64,000 nt of DNA from Bacillus sp. P14.5 (GCF_003316765.1 NZ_NIJF01000083.1:278079-342078); one strand, 5' to 3'. Positions 34,928-45,921 are shown, numbered from the stretch's first letter. The notes: generated from the sequence alone by a model not told the origin. A program made the numbers and translations.

Positions 34928-37900
34928 TTATTGGTCCGAAGACAGTTCGGTGTATATTTCCTTCCACCTCTCCAGGTTTTCAACGGAGTGCAGTGCTTCC
35001 AGCCAAGAGTCAATCTGATCTGCGGATTGTGATAATAAGGAGTCCGTCAACCGGCCATGCTCCATTTCCAAATATTCCATAGCCCACTTAAGAATGATGT
35101 TTTTTGAATCGTCGAGATAACGATCTGCCGGGGCTTCCAAATCATCCTTCAGCTTTTCCATCACTTTTTTCTTGCCGTTATTCTCAAAAAAGTCCTTCGT
35201 GTTCTTGAACAGTCTAAGAGCCGGCTGGAACCGTTCCCTCTCTACTTCTGAAAAAGCATTGGAAAAATTAATGGCTTTTGGTCCTCCCAGTTCATATGGA
35301 GAAATAACGAGATCTTCTTGCAGCTTACTGATTTTCCCCAAGTATACTTCAAGTTGCGAATTCAATTGTTTTTCTGTAAATTTTTCTGTTCTTAAAGTTG
35401 TTGCCCGCATCTCCTGTGCAAAATCAAACCCGGCTGAATCAAGCAATTCTTCAAGCGCTGAATAAAGAGCTGCCTTGGAAGATGAATGCTGAGAGAACAA
35501 AGCCGGATGGAATGCTTCCTTGAAGAAATCGGAATACCGCAGAAATACCCTTTGTTTTACATAATGGATCAGCTCTTTTATCTCTTGAGTCACACGGAGC
35601 TTGATGCTTTCCGGAGCCTCGCTCTTTAGGGTATCCTTCAGTTTCTCTTTTAGCTGAAGGAATTCTTCTCTTCTGGCTTCACGCTTCTGTTCATCCATGG
35701 AGGAGTTTTCAATTAACGTCCTCAACCGCTCCAGACCTCTTTTCCATTCTGCTTCGGCTGATTGAGCGGCCATCCATTTTAACTCGCCATCGATGAATTG
35801 ATCGAATTCTTCTTTGAAAGAATCCATTCCAGAAAGACTGGCAGTCTCTTTTTCTATGGCCATCTTGGATGAAACTCCAAAGATTCTAGGGAAACGGATA
35901 CCGTACTCAACCAGCTGGCTCGATACATAATCAATGACTTCATGCTTTTCGTCCTCATCTTTAGCAAGGTCCACTGCATTGACGACAAAGAACATCTTAT
36001 CCATTTCAAAGGCATCCTTCACCCTGCCGAGCTGGATCAGGAATTCACGATCTGCTTTTGCAAAAGCATGATTATAATAGGTCACAAACAAAATTGCATC
36101 TGAATTTTTAATATATTGGAAAGCCACGCCGGTATGTCTGGCATTAATTGAATCTGCCCCTGGAGTATCCACCAGCGTGATTCCCTGTCTGGTGATAGGA
36201 GAATCATAGAAAAGATCAATGGATTCTACGAAGCAAGACTGACTTTCGTTAGCGACAAATCCCTTAAACTCGTCGAGATCCACTTTCAAAACCTCTCCAA
36301 GCTGAGACTTATATTGATTGTATCCCTTTAGAAACGCGGCAAGGAATGAAAGATGAACTTTTTCCTTTCCCTCCCCATCCTTGCTGTTTAACAGGTCAGG
36401 AATGCGCTCAGCAGCTTCACTGAGTGAGTCCGCTCTATACCGGAATACATTCATAGAATTCTGGACGTCTATCAACATCTCCTTTTCACTTTTCAAGAAC
36501 ACTCTTGCAGTTCCATGCTGATTTCCGTTCATTGGCGGCCTGATACGATTGATTGAAGCTGTAGTAGGATTTGGACTTACCGGAAGCACCTTGCTTCCCA
36601 AAAGGGCATTGGCAAAAGAAGATTTACCGGCACTGAAGGCACCAAATAACGCTATGGTAAAGTGCTGATCCCGAAGTCTTTCTGCCTTCTTTTGCAAAAC
36701 CTCCGCTGTTTGTTTTAATCCCTTTATGCTTTCAAATTTTGAACCCATGTCATTAAGGCGCTGAATTAATGGCTCCAAAGAAAGATTGCGCCCGCCGGCG
36801 GCTGATTGCTTTTCCTCATTTTCTGAGATAGCCGTATCCTTTTCCGTCAACGCTTCTTCTACGTCACCTTCACTATATAATACATAGTCTTTCTCTTTCT
36901 TCTTCCACTCTTCATCCCACTGGTTGATCGTCTCTGCGGATGAAAGATTTACTTTATCTTCAATGATACTCTGAAGGTTATGAATCTTGATTTCCAAGTC
37001 TTCCTTATAAAATTCAAGTTTTTTCAGAGCATCGGTTTTATTCTTTATCTCCTTATACCTTAATTCTAATTCTTCATTTTCTTGGTTTTTCTCTGCTTCA
37101 ATCAACTCTATGAGCATGTTTTTTAAATTTTCCGTTTCATTTCTTGCTTTTCTTTTCAGCTTCCCTGCAAGTTCTTCGCAGTAATTAAGGACATACTCTC
37201 CAGTAACCCTTGCTCCCGGCCTTGCTGTTTCCTTCAGATCTTCTTCTGTAACTTGCACGGTAAGTCCTTCTGATTTGGCAATTAAATCTTCGTCATGAAA
37301 TCCTGCCTTTTTCATCACAAGACTGCCTAGTCCACGCAAATGCCACTCCAGCTGTGACTGAACATTACTTCCAAGATTTCGAATCAGGTCTTTCATACGC
37401 TGCTGCCGTTCTTCTTCTGTTTTCTTCTTGGCAAATATCATGCCTATCTTGAAGTCGTCTTGCAGAGATTCCAGGTACTTCTTGGCCAATTCCCTCGTTT
37501 CAAACGGCATTAAGTATGCATTTTTAAGAATCTTTTCCCTTTCCTGATCGAAGATTTCCACATAATGCTTTGAACTGTTTTGGGCAATCTTCTCGCTTAG
37601 ACTGGACTCTTGTTCGTATAGCGCATCTTTGTCCTTGAAATCTTCATCTGTAATGATATCAGCAAGCGAATCCTGCTGTCCCTTTAAGTTTTCTCTTAGC
37701 CATCTTTCATGTTCACTGACAAGGAGGTTGACTCCTGCGGCAAAAGAATGCTGAAGAAGTTCATCTTTATTTTGAAATTGAGTGTTGATCAAGTCCCTGA
37801 CTTCAGAAAATTCATTATGCGGGTCAGCAGTATCCCGGAGTGATGTGAAAAATATCCTTTCCGGATTCACCTGCCATGCCGAGAATGACTCTGATACCGA

Positions 37901-38560
37901 TTGCTTGAAATTTTCAAAAGACAATTCATCTTCATTATGTTTATCAATTTGATTTACTATGAGATAAAGCCTCACACCATTGTTAGCAAGCTCCCGTGCA
38001 TATTCGAAGTTCAACTGAGACTGTACATGGTTATAATCCATTACATAAAATACAATATCCGCCAGATGCAGGGCCGACTCGGTTGATATACGGTGAGCAT
38101 CATCCGTACTGTCTACCCCGGGTGTGTCCAGGACGGTCACTCCATCAGGAAGCTTAGTATCCTTCTTGCCTATTTCGATGCTTTGAACATTTTCTCCATC
38201 TTTGCAATATTTTTTCACAATATTAAAGTCATAAGCACCATCGAAGATAACCGACTTCCGATCATGATAATGAACCTTTGCGAAATCTGTCTCTGCATGA
38301 TGAAGCTTTACCAGATTTGCAGAAGTCGGAATCGGGCTTGATGGCAGTAATTCCTCACCAGCCAGTGCGTTAATCATAGTGGATTTACCCGCAGAGAAAT
38401 GACCGCAAAATCCCGCGATAAATTCGTTTTTCCAGAACTTATGAGCCAGTAATTCGGCTTTTGCAGCCGTTTCTTTATCACCTGCTTCAACAAGAGTTTC
38501 ATATAAAGAAGCTAGTTTATTTAATTTCACTGTAGTCTTTTTGTCTGATAGCGTTTGCAA
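34928..38560 (-). CDS. dynA: DynA, double bacterial dynamin
   Basis: Membrane-remodelling GTPase (YpbR) that tethers and fuses membranes and aids survival of envelope stress and phage. About 1210 aa with two dynamin halves fused. Half 1: P-loop GHFSAGKST (about 45), switch LDTPGVDSTDD, NQID. Half 2: GAFSAGKSS (about 635), VDTPGADSINARHTG, VNAVD. Coiled-coil stalks follow each GTPase. Length agrees with B. subtilis DynA (about 1193). The start is unusual: AAGGGGAAGG is spaced for TTG 38560, not for the ATG upstream. Confidence 0.94.
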   Translation of the reverse strand: MQTLSDKKTTVKLNKLASLYETLVEAGDKETAAKAELLAHKFWKNEFIAGFCGHFSAGKSTMINALAGEELLPSSPIPTSANLVKLHHAETDFAKVHYHDRKSVIFDGAYDFNIVKKYCKDGENVQSIEIGKKDTKLPDGVTVLDTPGVDSTDDAHRISTESALHLADIVFYVMDYNHVQSQLNFEYARELANNGVRLYLIVNQIDKHNEDELSFENFKQSVSESFSAWQVNPERIFFTSLRDTADPHNEFSEVRDLINTQFQNKDELLQHSFAAGVNLLVSEHERWLRENLKGQQDSLADIITDEDFKDKDALYEQESSLSEKIAQNSSKHYVEIFDQEREKILKNAYLMPFETRELAKKYLESLQDDFKIGMIFAKKKTEEERQQRMKDLIRNLGSNVQSQLEWHLRGLGSLVMKKAGFHDEDLIAKSEGLTVQVTEEDLKETARPGARVTGEYVLNYCEELAGKLKRKARNETENLKNMLIELIEAEKNQENEELELRYKEIKNKTDALKKLEFYKEDLEIKIHNLQSIIEDKVNLSSAETINQWDEEWKKKEKDYVLYSEGDVEEALTEKDTAISENEEKQSAAGGRNLSLEPLIQRLNDMGSKFESIKGLKQTAEVLQKKAERLRDQHFTIALFGAFSAGKSSFANALLGSKVLPVSPNPTTASINRIRPPMNGNQHGTARVFLKSEKEMLIDVQNSMNVFRYRADSLSEAAERIPDLLNSKDGEGKEKVHLSFLAAFLKGYNQYKSQLGEVLKVDLDEFKGFVANESQSCFVESIDLFYDSPITRQGITLVDTPGADSINARHTGVAFQYIKNSDAILFVTYYNHAFAKADREFLIQLGRVKDAFEMDKMFFVVNAVDLAKDEDEKHEVIDYVSSQLVEYGIRFPRIFGVSSKMAIEKETASLSGMDSFKEEFDQFIDGELKWMAAQSAEAEWKRGLERLRTLIENSSMDEQKREARREEFLQLKEKLKDTLKSEAPESIKLRVTQEIKELIHYVKQRVFLRYSDFFKEAFHPALFSQHSSSKAALYSALEELLDSAGFDFAQEMRATTLRTEKFTEKQLNSQLEVYLGKISKLQEDLVISPYELGGPKAINFSNAFSEVERERFQPALRLFKNTKDFFENNGKKKVMEKLKDDLEAPADRYLDDSKNIILKWAMEYLEMEHGRLTDSLLSQSADQIDSWLEALHSVENLERWKEIYTELSSDQ

Positions 38561-38712
38561 AAGAACCTTCCCCTTACACCTTTGAGTAGTCATGATAATG
38601 ATATGCATCTTTATTTTAGCTTATAATTCGATTCTTTCCTATTAAAACATAGCGAAAAACCATGGAGGCACGGTTCAAATACCTCAGGAAGCGGAGCACA
38701 CTATAACTCAGC

Positions 38713-38760
38713 AAAAAAGGACTCAATATTCAAGAGTGCTTGAACATTCAGTCCTTTTTC
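38713..38760 (-). terminator. terminator of the small membrane protein gene
   Basis: AAAAAAGGACT ... AGTCCTTTTT with an inner TTCAAG/CTTGAA stem. Confidence 0.85.
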
Positions 38761-38765
38761 GGAAG

Positions 38766-38933
38766 CTATTGACGATTATAAGCAGGGATAAGTTCCCTTA
38801 GTTTTTCCTCATCTTCCGGCACATCAGGAACAGTAACGGCGGAAGCCCCTTTTGTAACGAACACGTTATTTAAAACATACTTCATGACCAACCCATAAAC
38901 TGCTGCTGTCAAGATGACCAAAAATAAAACCAT
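38766..38933 (-). CDS. small single-pass membrane protein
   Basis: 55 aa with one membrane helix (M-V-L-F-L-V-I-L-T-A-A-V-Y-G-L-V-M-K-Y) and an acidic outside or inside tail (VPDVPEDEEKLRELIPAY). GGAAGGAG seven bases before ATG 38933 decides the start over the longer upstream frame. No family recognised. Lies between dynA and the alkylpyrone genes. Confidence 0.65.
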   Translation of the reverse strand: MVLFLVILTAAVYGLVMKYVLNNVFVTKGASAVTVPDVPEDEEKLRELIPAYNRQ

Positions 38934-39106
38934 GCGGAAACTCCTTCCCTCGAACTCGCGTTGAGAATAATTTTCATCTTCAATTAGAATATTATCAGAA
39001 ATGATAATCATTTTCAATCATATTCAGTGCATTTTTGTTAAACTTTCTGGCATTCCATGCTTAAAGGATAGCCGGGTAAAGTTGAATGGACTTCAGCTTT
39101 TTTTAA

Positions 39107-39300
39107 AAGGCTCTTTTCGTAAACTTTGTTGCTATTTGTTACTAATTCCGAAAAAGTAACCATATTAAGTGGGGGGTAAATCTGGGAACACCGAAAAGAA
39201 AAGAGCTACTATCCCCCGATAAGAGATAAAACTCTTAGTATCTGGGGGTAAATCCGGTTCTTGGGATTTTCCGATAGCAACAATATATGAGAAAACAGCC
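39107..39300. repeat. MITE-like element (copy 7), well preserved
   Basis: AAGGCTCTTTTCGTAAACTT ... TATATGAGAAAACAGCC, same orientation as copy 5. Fills most of the gap 38934-39421; nothing else seen there. Confidence 0.8.
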
Positions 39301-39421
39301 TTTTGAAGAGAGTCTATAGAAAAGCGCCTTCACATTTTATGGTCTTCAAGTAATAAGAATTCATCTAAGAAAAAACCCTCAAATATTCGATAGGAATACG
39401 GAAACAATTTTTTATAATATT

Positions 39422-39991
39422 TCATTCCATTTCTTCTCTTTTCACCATAGGTATAAACCGCTTTTTACCTTGATGCACACTCTGGTAATTTGTTGCATCT
39501 TCCAATGCCTTTTCTTCCAGGGGAATTCTTACAGATAAAATAAATTGGTTAAGCAAAGCAAAAATGAAAAGTGTCCAGTATGCGTTGAATATCAGAGGGA
39601 TGACGATTAGTTCTATCGTGACTATAAGGTAATTAGGATGCTTAATGAATTTGTAAGGACCTTTCGCTATTACTTCAGCCTGTGGCAGGACAATGATTTT
39701 CGTATTCCAGTACCTTCCCAATGAAGTAATCACCCACACCCTCCCGGCTTGAGTGAGCAGAAAAAGGATGAACAAGGCAGCCCAGTATTGATTCAGCGGC
39801 CTTTTCATAAAGAATTCTTCCGCCAATAAGGAAATGAAAAAAAGAAGATGGATGGAAACCATCAACTTATAATGTTTCTGTCCATACTCTCTGGCACCCT
39901 TTCCCTTCATCCATTTTTCATTTCTTTTAGCAATAACCAATTCTGCCATTCGTTGAACCGCGATTACGGTGAACATTAAATAAAACATCAT
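39422..39991 (-). CDS. bpsB: alkylpyrone methyltransferase BpsB (YpbQ)
   Basis: About 189 aa, isoprenylcysteine-carboxyl-methyltransferase-like membrane enzyme. Helices in the N-terminal half; C-terminal ICMT signature KGPYKFIKHPNYLIV (SAM-binding region) and EEKAL. In B. subtilis, BpsB O-methylates the alkylpyrones made by BpsA. The bpsA stop overlaps the start (ATGATG, 39991/39988), so the two are tightly coupled. Confidence 0.9.
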   Translation of the reverse strand: MMFYLMFTVIAVQRMAELVIAKRNEKWMKGKGAREYGQKHYKLMVSIHLLFFISLLAEEFFMKRPLNQYWAALFILFLLTQAGRVWVITSLGRYWNTKIIVLPQAEVIAKGPYKFIKHPNYLIVTIELIVIPLIFNAYWTLFIFALLNQFILSVRIPLEEKALEDATNYQSVHQGKKRFIPMVKREEME

Positions 39992-41061
39992 TCCCACCTC
40001 ATTAGCAGCAATTCAGAACTGAACCCTGGCCCAAGAGCGACGCCAAGTCCGATCTCTCCAGCTTGTATATCTTTGCTCAGGTGCTCTTTCAGTACATAAA
40101 GAATGGTCGCTGAAGACATATTGCCGAATTTCCTTAACGTATCTTTTGAAATATCCAGAAGACCCTCTTTTAACATCAATGCTTTATCATAAGCTTCTAT
40201 TACCTTCTTCCCTCCCGGGTGTGCAACAAAGTGCTGGATATCCTTCAATGACAACTTATGCTGCTTAAGCAATTTCTCAACATTCGGCTTTAACCAGCCT
40301 TCAATAATGGAAGGAATATCTTTAGAAAATACAACAAAAAGTCCATCATCTTTGATATCCCATCCCATGACATCCAGCGAATTTTTCATGGTAGTTGATT
40401 GCGTCGCAAAAATGGCGGGCAGCGGGCCATCTGCTCTTTTTACAGCCTGGCTTTCATCACCGCTGACAAGGCAGCAGGCGGTTCCATCAGCAAATAAAGA
40501 AGTGCCGATCAGGTTGCTCTTTGATCGGTCTCCATGCTGAAAGGTCAGGGAGCATAGTTCGATAGTCAACACCAATACGTTTGCCTTTGGAAAAGCGAGA
40601 CAGTATTCATATGCCCTTGACAAGCCGCTTGCTCCTCCCGCACAACCTAGACCCCATATCGGAATCCTTTTAACGTGTTCAGGGAATGGCAGATGATTCA
40701 TGATCCTTGCCTCAATACTCGGTGTGGCTAAACCAGTCGTACAAATAGTAAAAATAGCATCAACATCCTCATATGATACCGCACTGCTGCTTTCAATACA
40801 CTTCCGAATCGCTTCTATACCCAGTTCGACTGCATTTTCGATAAAAGAATCATTTTTCTCCTTAAACGAGCGTGGCCTTTTGAACCATTCAATATCATGG
40901 ACAAAATACCTGGATTCTATCTCCCCATTTTGGAAAACAGGTAAAAGCCTTTTTATATCCCTGAAATCCTCCGAAAACAGGTTTTCAGCGAACATCGCCA
41001 CTTTATCTTGCTTAATGGAGTAGGGGGGGAGGGCTGTTTCTACACTTATAATCTTTGGCAT
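39988..41061 (-). CDS. bpsA: type III polyketide synthase BpsA
   Basis: 357 aa, chalcone/stilbene-synthase fold homodimer that condenses long-chain acyl-CoA with malonyl-CoA into triketide pyrones. Catalytic triad seen: Cys in WGLGCAGGAS, His in FVAHPGGKK, Asn in FGNMSSAT. GPGFSSELLLMRW ends the fold. GGAGAG before ATG. Forms the alkylpyrone pair with bpsB. Confidence 0.93.
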   Translation of the reverse strand: MPKIISVETALPPYSIKQDKVAMFAENLFSEDFRDIKRLLPVFQNGEIESRYFVHDIEWFKRPRSFKEKNDSFIENAVELGIEAIRKCIESSSAVSYEDVDAIFTICTTGLATPSIEARIMNHLPFPEHVKRIPIWGLGCAGGASGLSRAYEYCLAFPKANVLVLTIELCSLTFQHGDRSKSNLIGTSLFADGTACCLVSGDESQAVKRADGPLPAIFATQSTTMKNSLDVMGWDIKDDGLFVVFSKDIPSIIEGWLKPNVEKLLKQHKLSLKDIQHFVAHPGGKKVIEAYDKALMLKEGLLDISKDTLRKFGNMSSATILYVLKEHLSKDIQAGEIGLGVALGPGFSSELLLMRWE

Positions 41062-41305
41062 ATTTATCTCTCCTTACCTCAGTAAGGATATCTTTACCAA
41101 GCCGGTAAAATTCATTCATTTTCTCTATAAATCAGTAAACATGCAGAGTTTTTAACCGATAAAAACTATATACATAAAAACCATGAGAATAGTACTATTT
41201 TTGCTGCGAGGAAATTCCCCTGAATTTATAAAATTCATAATCATCATTCTTTTTTCCTGGATTTTATGCTATTCTAAAAAAAGACAAAATAACGGAGGAT
41301 TCGAC

Positions 41306-41764
41306 ATGACTACAACAACCTCAAGTGTTACCGATATAGTAAATGGTACGATACAGTCGATTAAATCGGTCATTCCCCTCCCTGTAAAAGTCGATCAGCC
41401 TGCACTGCTTTCGGAGCCGTTAAAGACACATAAAATCGGTGTACTAATTGGTCTTACTGGCGACATTCGGGGGCAGATCATATTCGACGGAGATATAAAT
41501 GACTTCCAGGGTCTTGGCACAGCCATGTTCGGTATGCTTCTCGAAGGGGAAATGCTTGAATCCTTTGCAGGGGAGCTAGGCAACATGATAGCGGGCAATC
41601 TTTCCACACACATTTCCCAGCTTGGCCATTCCATGGATATTACCCCTCCTACTGTCATTGCGGGCGAGTCAAGGCTGTCCGGATTTGACCGGGCTTTAAA
41701 ACTTCCGATCACATTAGAAAACGGCAGTCAATTCATCGTGGTGATAATGCTCGATCTGGACTGA
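41306..41764 (+). CDS. CheX-type protein
   Basis: A 152-aa CheX domain: ENG region followed by GLTGDIRGQIIFDG, the E-x-x-N helix in AGELGNMIAGNL (the CheC/CheX/FliY phosphatase signature E-xx-N), and GFDRALKLPI. Such domains dephosphorylate CheY-P. It is alone, not in a che operon. ACGGAGG before ATG 41306; the longer upstream frame is hydrophobic and SD-less, so rejected. Role in chemotaxis inferred. Confidence 0.85.
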   Translation: MTTTTSSVTDIVNGTIQSIKSVIPLPVKVDQPALLSEPLKTHKIGVLIGLTGDIRGQIIFDGDINDFQGLGTAMFGMLLEGEMLESFAGELGNMIAGNLSTHISQLGHSMDITPPTVIAGESRLSGFDRALKLPITLENGSQFIVVIMLDLD

Positions 41765-41777
41765 CTGATTTTATGAC

Positions 41778-41826
41778 AAAGAGAGAAGGCATGCGTCATT
41801 CGCTTGCCTTCTCTCTTTGTTATTTT
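41778..41826 (+). terminator. terminator of the cheX gene
   Basis: AAAGAGAGAAGGCA ... TGCCTTCTCTCTTTG followed by TTATTTT. Confidence 0.9.
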
Positions 41827-41958
41827 ATCTAGCTCTCCGCTATTTTACAATGCTTGATTGAAGATTGGCATAGGGCTCGGTGTAGTAAAGATTCCGTTTT
41901 TCCATGCCCTTTGGTGTGTCATCCGGTTTTTTACGATGATCTTCGGGTTACGGGTTTT

Positions 41959-42212
41959 CATTGGCTCTTAGTCCTGTTTTGCGGGCCAACATTATAGGAT
42001 TTCTCCGTCCTCATTGGTCCGCATTCCTGCTTTGCGGACCAACATCAGGGGATTTTTCCGTCCTCATTGGCCCGTATTCCTGCTTTGCGGTCCAACATCA
42101 GGGGCATTCCCCACTCTCATTGGCCCGCATTCCTGCTTTGCGGTCCAACATCATGAAGATCTTCCATTCTTATTGGCCCGTATTCTCGTCTTGAGGACCA
42201 ATATCACTCCTA
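41959..42212. repeat. hairpin array C: five units of exactly 53 bp
   Basis: ATTGG-containing unit starts at 41959, 42012, 42065, 42118 and 42171. Unit 2 is a perfect 10-bp stem, TTGGTCCGCA / TGCGGACCAA, around TTCCTGCTT; outer units decay. Linkers ACATCAGGGGATTTTTCCG-type. Between convergent cheX and SDR genes. Confidence 0.9.
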
Positions 42213-42273
42213 CCGTCATCTTGCAGGCTGATCAGACTGGTCTATCAACCTTGAACTCCAACAAATTACCTGA

Positions 42274-43044
42274 TCAAAAACCCTGAATCGTCATTCCACC
42301 GTCTACAAAGAGGGTTTGTCCGGTCACATAATTCCCTGCTGGAGAGGCCAGGAATACAGCCGGCCCTACAAGCTCTTCCAATTCCCCAACCCTCTTCAGG
42401 GGAGTGACAGCTAAAATATCTTTCACGTATTCTTCATCAGCCAGGAGCTTTTCTGTCAGAGGCGTTTTGAAATACCATGGCCCGATACTGTTCACATTGA
42501 TATTATATTTGCCCCATTCCAGAGCAAGAACCTTTGTCATTTGTATGAGAGCAGCTTTCGTTGCCGCATACACCACTCCCGTCCGAAGGGCTACATGTCC
42601 GGCAACAGAGGAAATCGTGATGATCTTCCCGCTGATTTGCTCCTTCATAATCTTACCTGCTTCCTGACTCATCATGAATGCTGACTTCAGGTTGGTATCC
42701 ATGATTTTCTGCCATTCTTCATCCGTAACATCCAAGGCCTTTGAACGTATATTCATCCCTGCATTATTTACGAGGATGTCTATGGATCCTGCTTGTTCTT
42801 TCACACTGGAAACAGCTTTCGAAACTTCTTCTCTTACCGTCACATCTGCAGTCAATATGTAAGCTTTTCTTCCAGCTTTTTCAATATGAGAAGCGGTCTC
42901 TTTCAAATCTTCTTCTGTTCGGGAGATAATTGCTACATCAGCACCCGCTTCCGCCACTCCGATGGCAATAGCCCGTCCTATTCCTCTGCCTGCTCCCGTT
43001 ACAATGGCAGTCTTTCCCTTAAGCTCAAAAGATGGTAAAAACAT
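42274..43044 (-). CDS. SDR family oxidoreductase
   Basis: A 256-aa classical short-chain dehydrogenase. Cofactor loop TGAGRGIG (about 17-24), NNAG (about 92), catalytic Ser in ISSVAGH and YxxxK in YAATKAAL. Closest in style to gluconate 5-dehydrogenase or glucose 1-dehydrogenase-like enzymes, but the substrate is not determined. SD AAAGGGGAG. Last residues GGMTIQGF are typical. Confidence 0.87.
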   Translation of the reverse strand: MFLPSFELKGKTAIVTGAGRGIGRAIAIGVAEAGADVAIISRTEEDLKETASHIEKAGRKAYILTADVTVREEVSKAVSSVKEQAGSIDILVNNAGMNIRSKALDVTDEEWQKIMDTNLKSAFMMSQEAGKIMKEQISGKIITISSVAGHVALRTGVVYAATKAALIQMTKVLALEWGKYNINVNSIGPWYFKTPLTEKLLADEEYVKDILAVTPLKRVGELEELVGPAVFLASPAGNYVTGQTLFVDGGMTIQGF

Positions 43045-43121
43045 AACAATCTCCCCTTTAAACTATTTTCCTCATTTTAACATAAGCCGTTTATTTTCAT
43101 GAGGAGATTGCTCTCACACGA

Positions 43122-43253
43122 CTAATCCTGCTGATCTGATATTTTTTGAAAATGATTTTGGATTGTTATTTTCTTAGTTTCCTCACAGCATAGATCGCAC
43201 ACATCTTCCTTTTCAAACAGTCTCCTGCACCGGTCACAATAAAATTTCTCCAT
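43122..43253 (-). CDS. 43-residue zinc-ribbon micropeptide
   Basis: Not an obvious long ORF: ATG 43253 with GGAGG seven bases upstream, reading M-E-K-F-Y-C-D-R-C-R-R-L-F-E-K-E-D-V-C-D, then L-C-C-E-E-T. Two CxxC knuckles (CDRC, CDLCC) suit one zinc site. The competing minus frame 43166-43378 has no SD. Downstream of pbuX-region terminator; 287 bp of featureless DNA separates it from pbuX. Confidence 0.6.
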   Translation of the reverse strand: MEKFYCDRCRRLFEKEDVCDLCCEETKKITIQNHFQKISDQQD

Positions 43254-43502
43254 TTCCATACCTCCATGAACTCGCTGATTCCAATATATGCATCGAATTC
43301 TATGTCGGTGCCAGGCTTACAAGTAAATTGTTTAGGATTCCACTGATTCAAAAAGTAGATCGACGATTCATTAGTCACTATCTATGTATATGGACTTTAA
43401 ATCTATGAGAATAGGGTCAAATCTTTCCATTAACCAAGCATTGCTTTTCCCAGTTTTTCAACAAATCGGAGTAAAGTAGAACTATGAATTATAGGAATAC
43501 CA

Positions 43503-43536
43503 ACAAAAAAGCCCAGATGCATGCTCTGGACTTTGA
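43503..43536 (-). terminator. terminator of xpt-pbuX
   Basis: Minus strand AAAGTCCAGAGC ATG CATCTGGGCTTTTTT. Confidence 0.85.
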
Positions 43537-43540
43537 GAGA

Positions 43541-45438
<1,898 letters not shown>

Positions 45439-45447
45439 TTAACAATA

Positions 45448-45640
45448 AAAGGCTGTTTTCGCATAAATTGTTGTTTTCGGAAAAATCCCAAGTGCCGGAT
45501 TTTCCCATAGATACTCATTTTTCGCTCTCTGAACAAAAAGAGCAGCTCTTTTCTTTCTTGCTTACAAGGATATTTATGGTGAATATAGCGGGTTTTTCGA
45601 AATTGCACCGAAATAGCAACAAAGTTTACGAAAAGAGCCT
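45448..45640. repeat. MITE-like element (copy 8), inside the xpt leader
   Basis: AAAGGCTGTTTTCGCATAAA ... AACAAAGTTTACGAAAAGAG. Lies between the riboswitch terminator (ends 45646) and the xpt SD (about 45424-45430), so it is transcribed in every readthrough mRNA. Confidence 0.82.
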
Positions 45641-45645
45641 AACAT

Positions 45646-45703
45646 AAAAAGCTCAAGGGCATCACACTCATCATATGAGTGAGACAATGCCTTTGAGCTT
45701 TTA
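45646..45703 (-). terminator. riboswitch-controlled terminator
   Basis: Minus strand AAAAGCTCAAAGGCAT ... ATGCCCTTGAGCTTTTT. Its inner segment CATTGTCTCACTCAT is complementary to the 3' P1 strand of the aptamer (ATGAGTGAGCAATG) with one bulge, which is the antiterminator pairing. Confidence 0.88.
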
Positions 45704-45741
45704 AAATCAAAGAAAACAGAAAGAAGCTTTCCATCCATTGC

Positions 45742-45816
45742 TCACTCATAGTCGAATAATTTACGGTTATCCGGTAGAGACTTGCGGGCCATATTCCCGC
45801 CGTTATATGAGTAAGT
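45742..45816 (-). promoter_or_regulatory. guanine riboswitch aptamer upstream of xpt-pbuX
   Basis: Minus strand: TTACTCATATAA (P1 5' strand), then GGCGGGAATATGGCCCGC (P2/L2), AAGTCTCTACCGG (J2/3), ATAACCGTAAATTATTCGAC (P3, L3), CTATGAGTGA (P1 3' strand). The J3/1 base is C (GACTATGAG), which selects guanine/xanthine-type purines rather than adenine. Guanine binding would favour the downstream terminator and shut off xpt-pbuX. Confidence 0.93.
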
Positions 45817-45834
45817 GTTATGTAATTTATTCAT

Positions 45835-45862
45835 AGTATATCAGTTTCAAAAGTAATTTCAA
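45835..45862 (-). promoter_or_regulatory. sigma-A promoter of xpt-pbuX
   Basis: Minus strand TTGAAA, 16-bp spacer, TATACT, directly upstream of the riboswitch. Confidence 0.75.
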
Positions 45863-45876
45863 GTCTTTTTTTAAAC

Positions 45877-45921
45877 ATATACGAACGTTAAATAAATCTA
45901 ACTACTTTTTGTTCGGATTAT
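45877..45921 (-). promoter_or_regulatory. paired PurR operator (PurBoxes)
   Basis: Two inverted 14-mers around CGAA: ATAATCCGAACAAA (minus, 45908-45921) and ATATACGAACGTTA (plus, 45877-45890), separated by 17 bp. This matches the Bacillus PurBox pair (AWWWCCGAACWWT, 16-17 bp apart) and lies just upstream of the xpt -35. Confidence 0.75.

Noticed and set aside
43166..43378. Minus ORF of 70 aa
   Set aside because: No SD; the overlapping 43-aa frame has the SD and a zinc-ribbon pattern.
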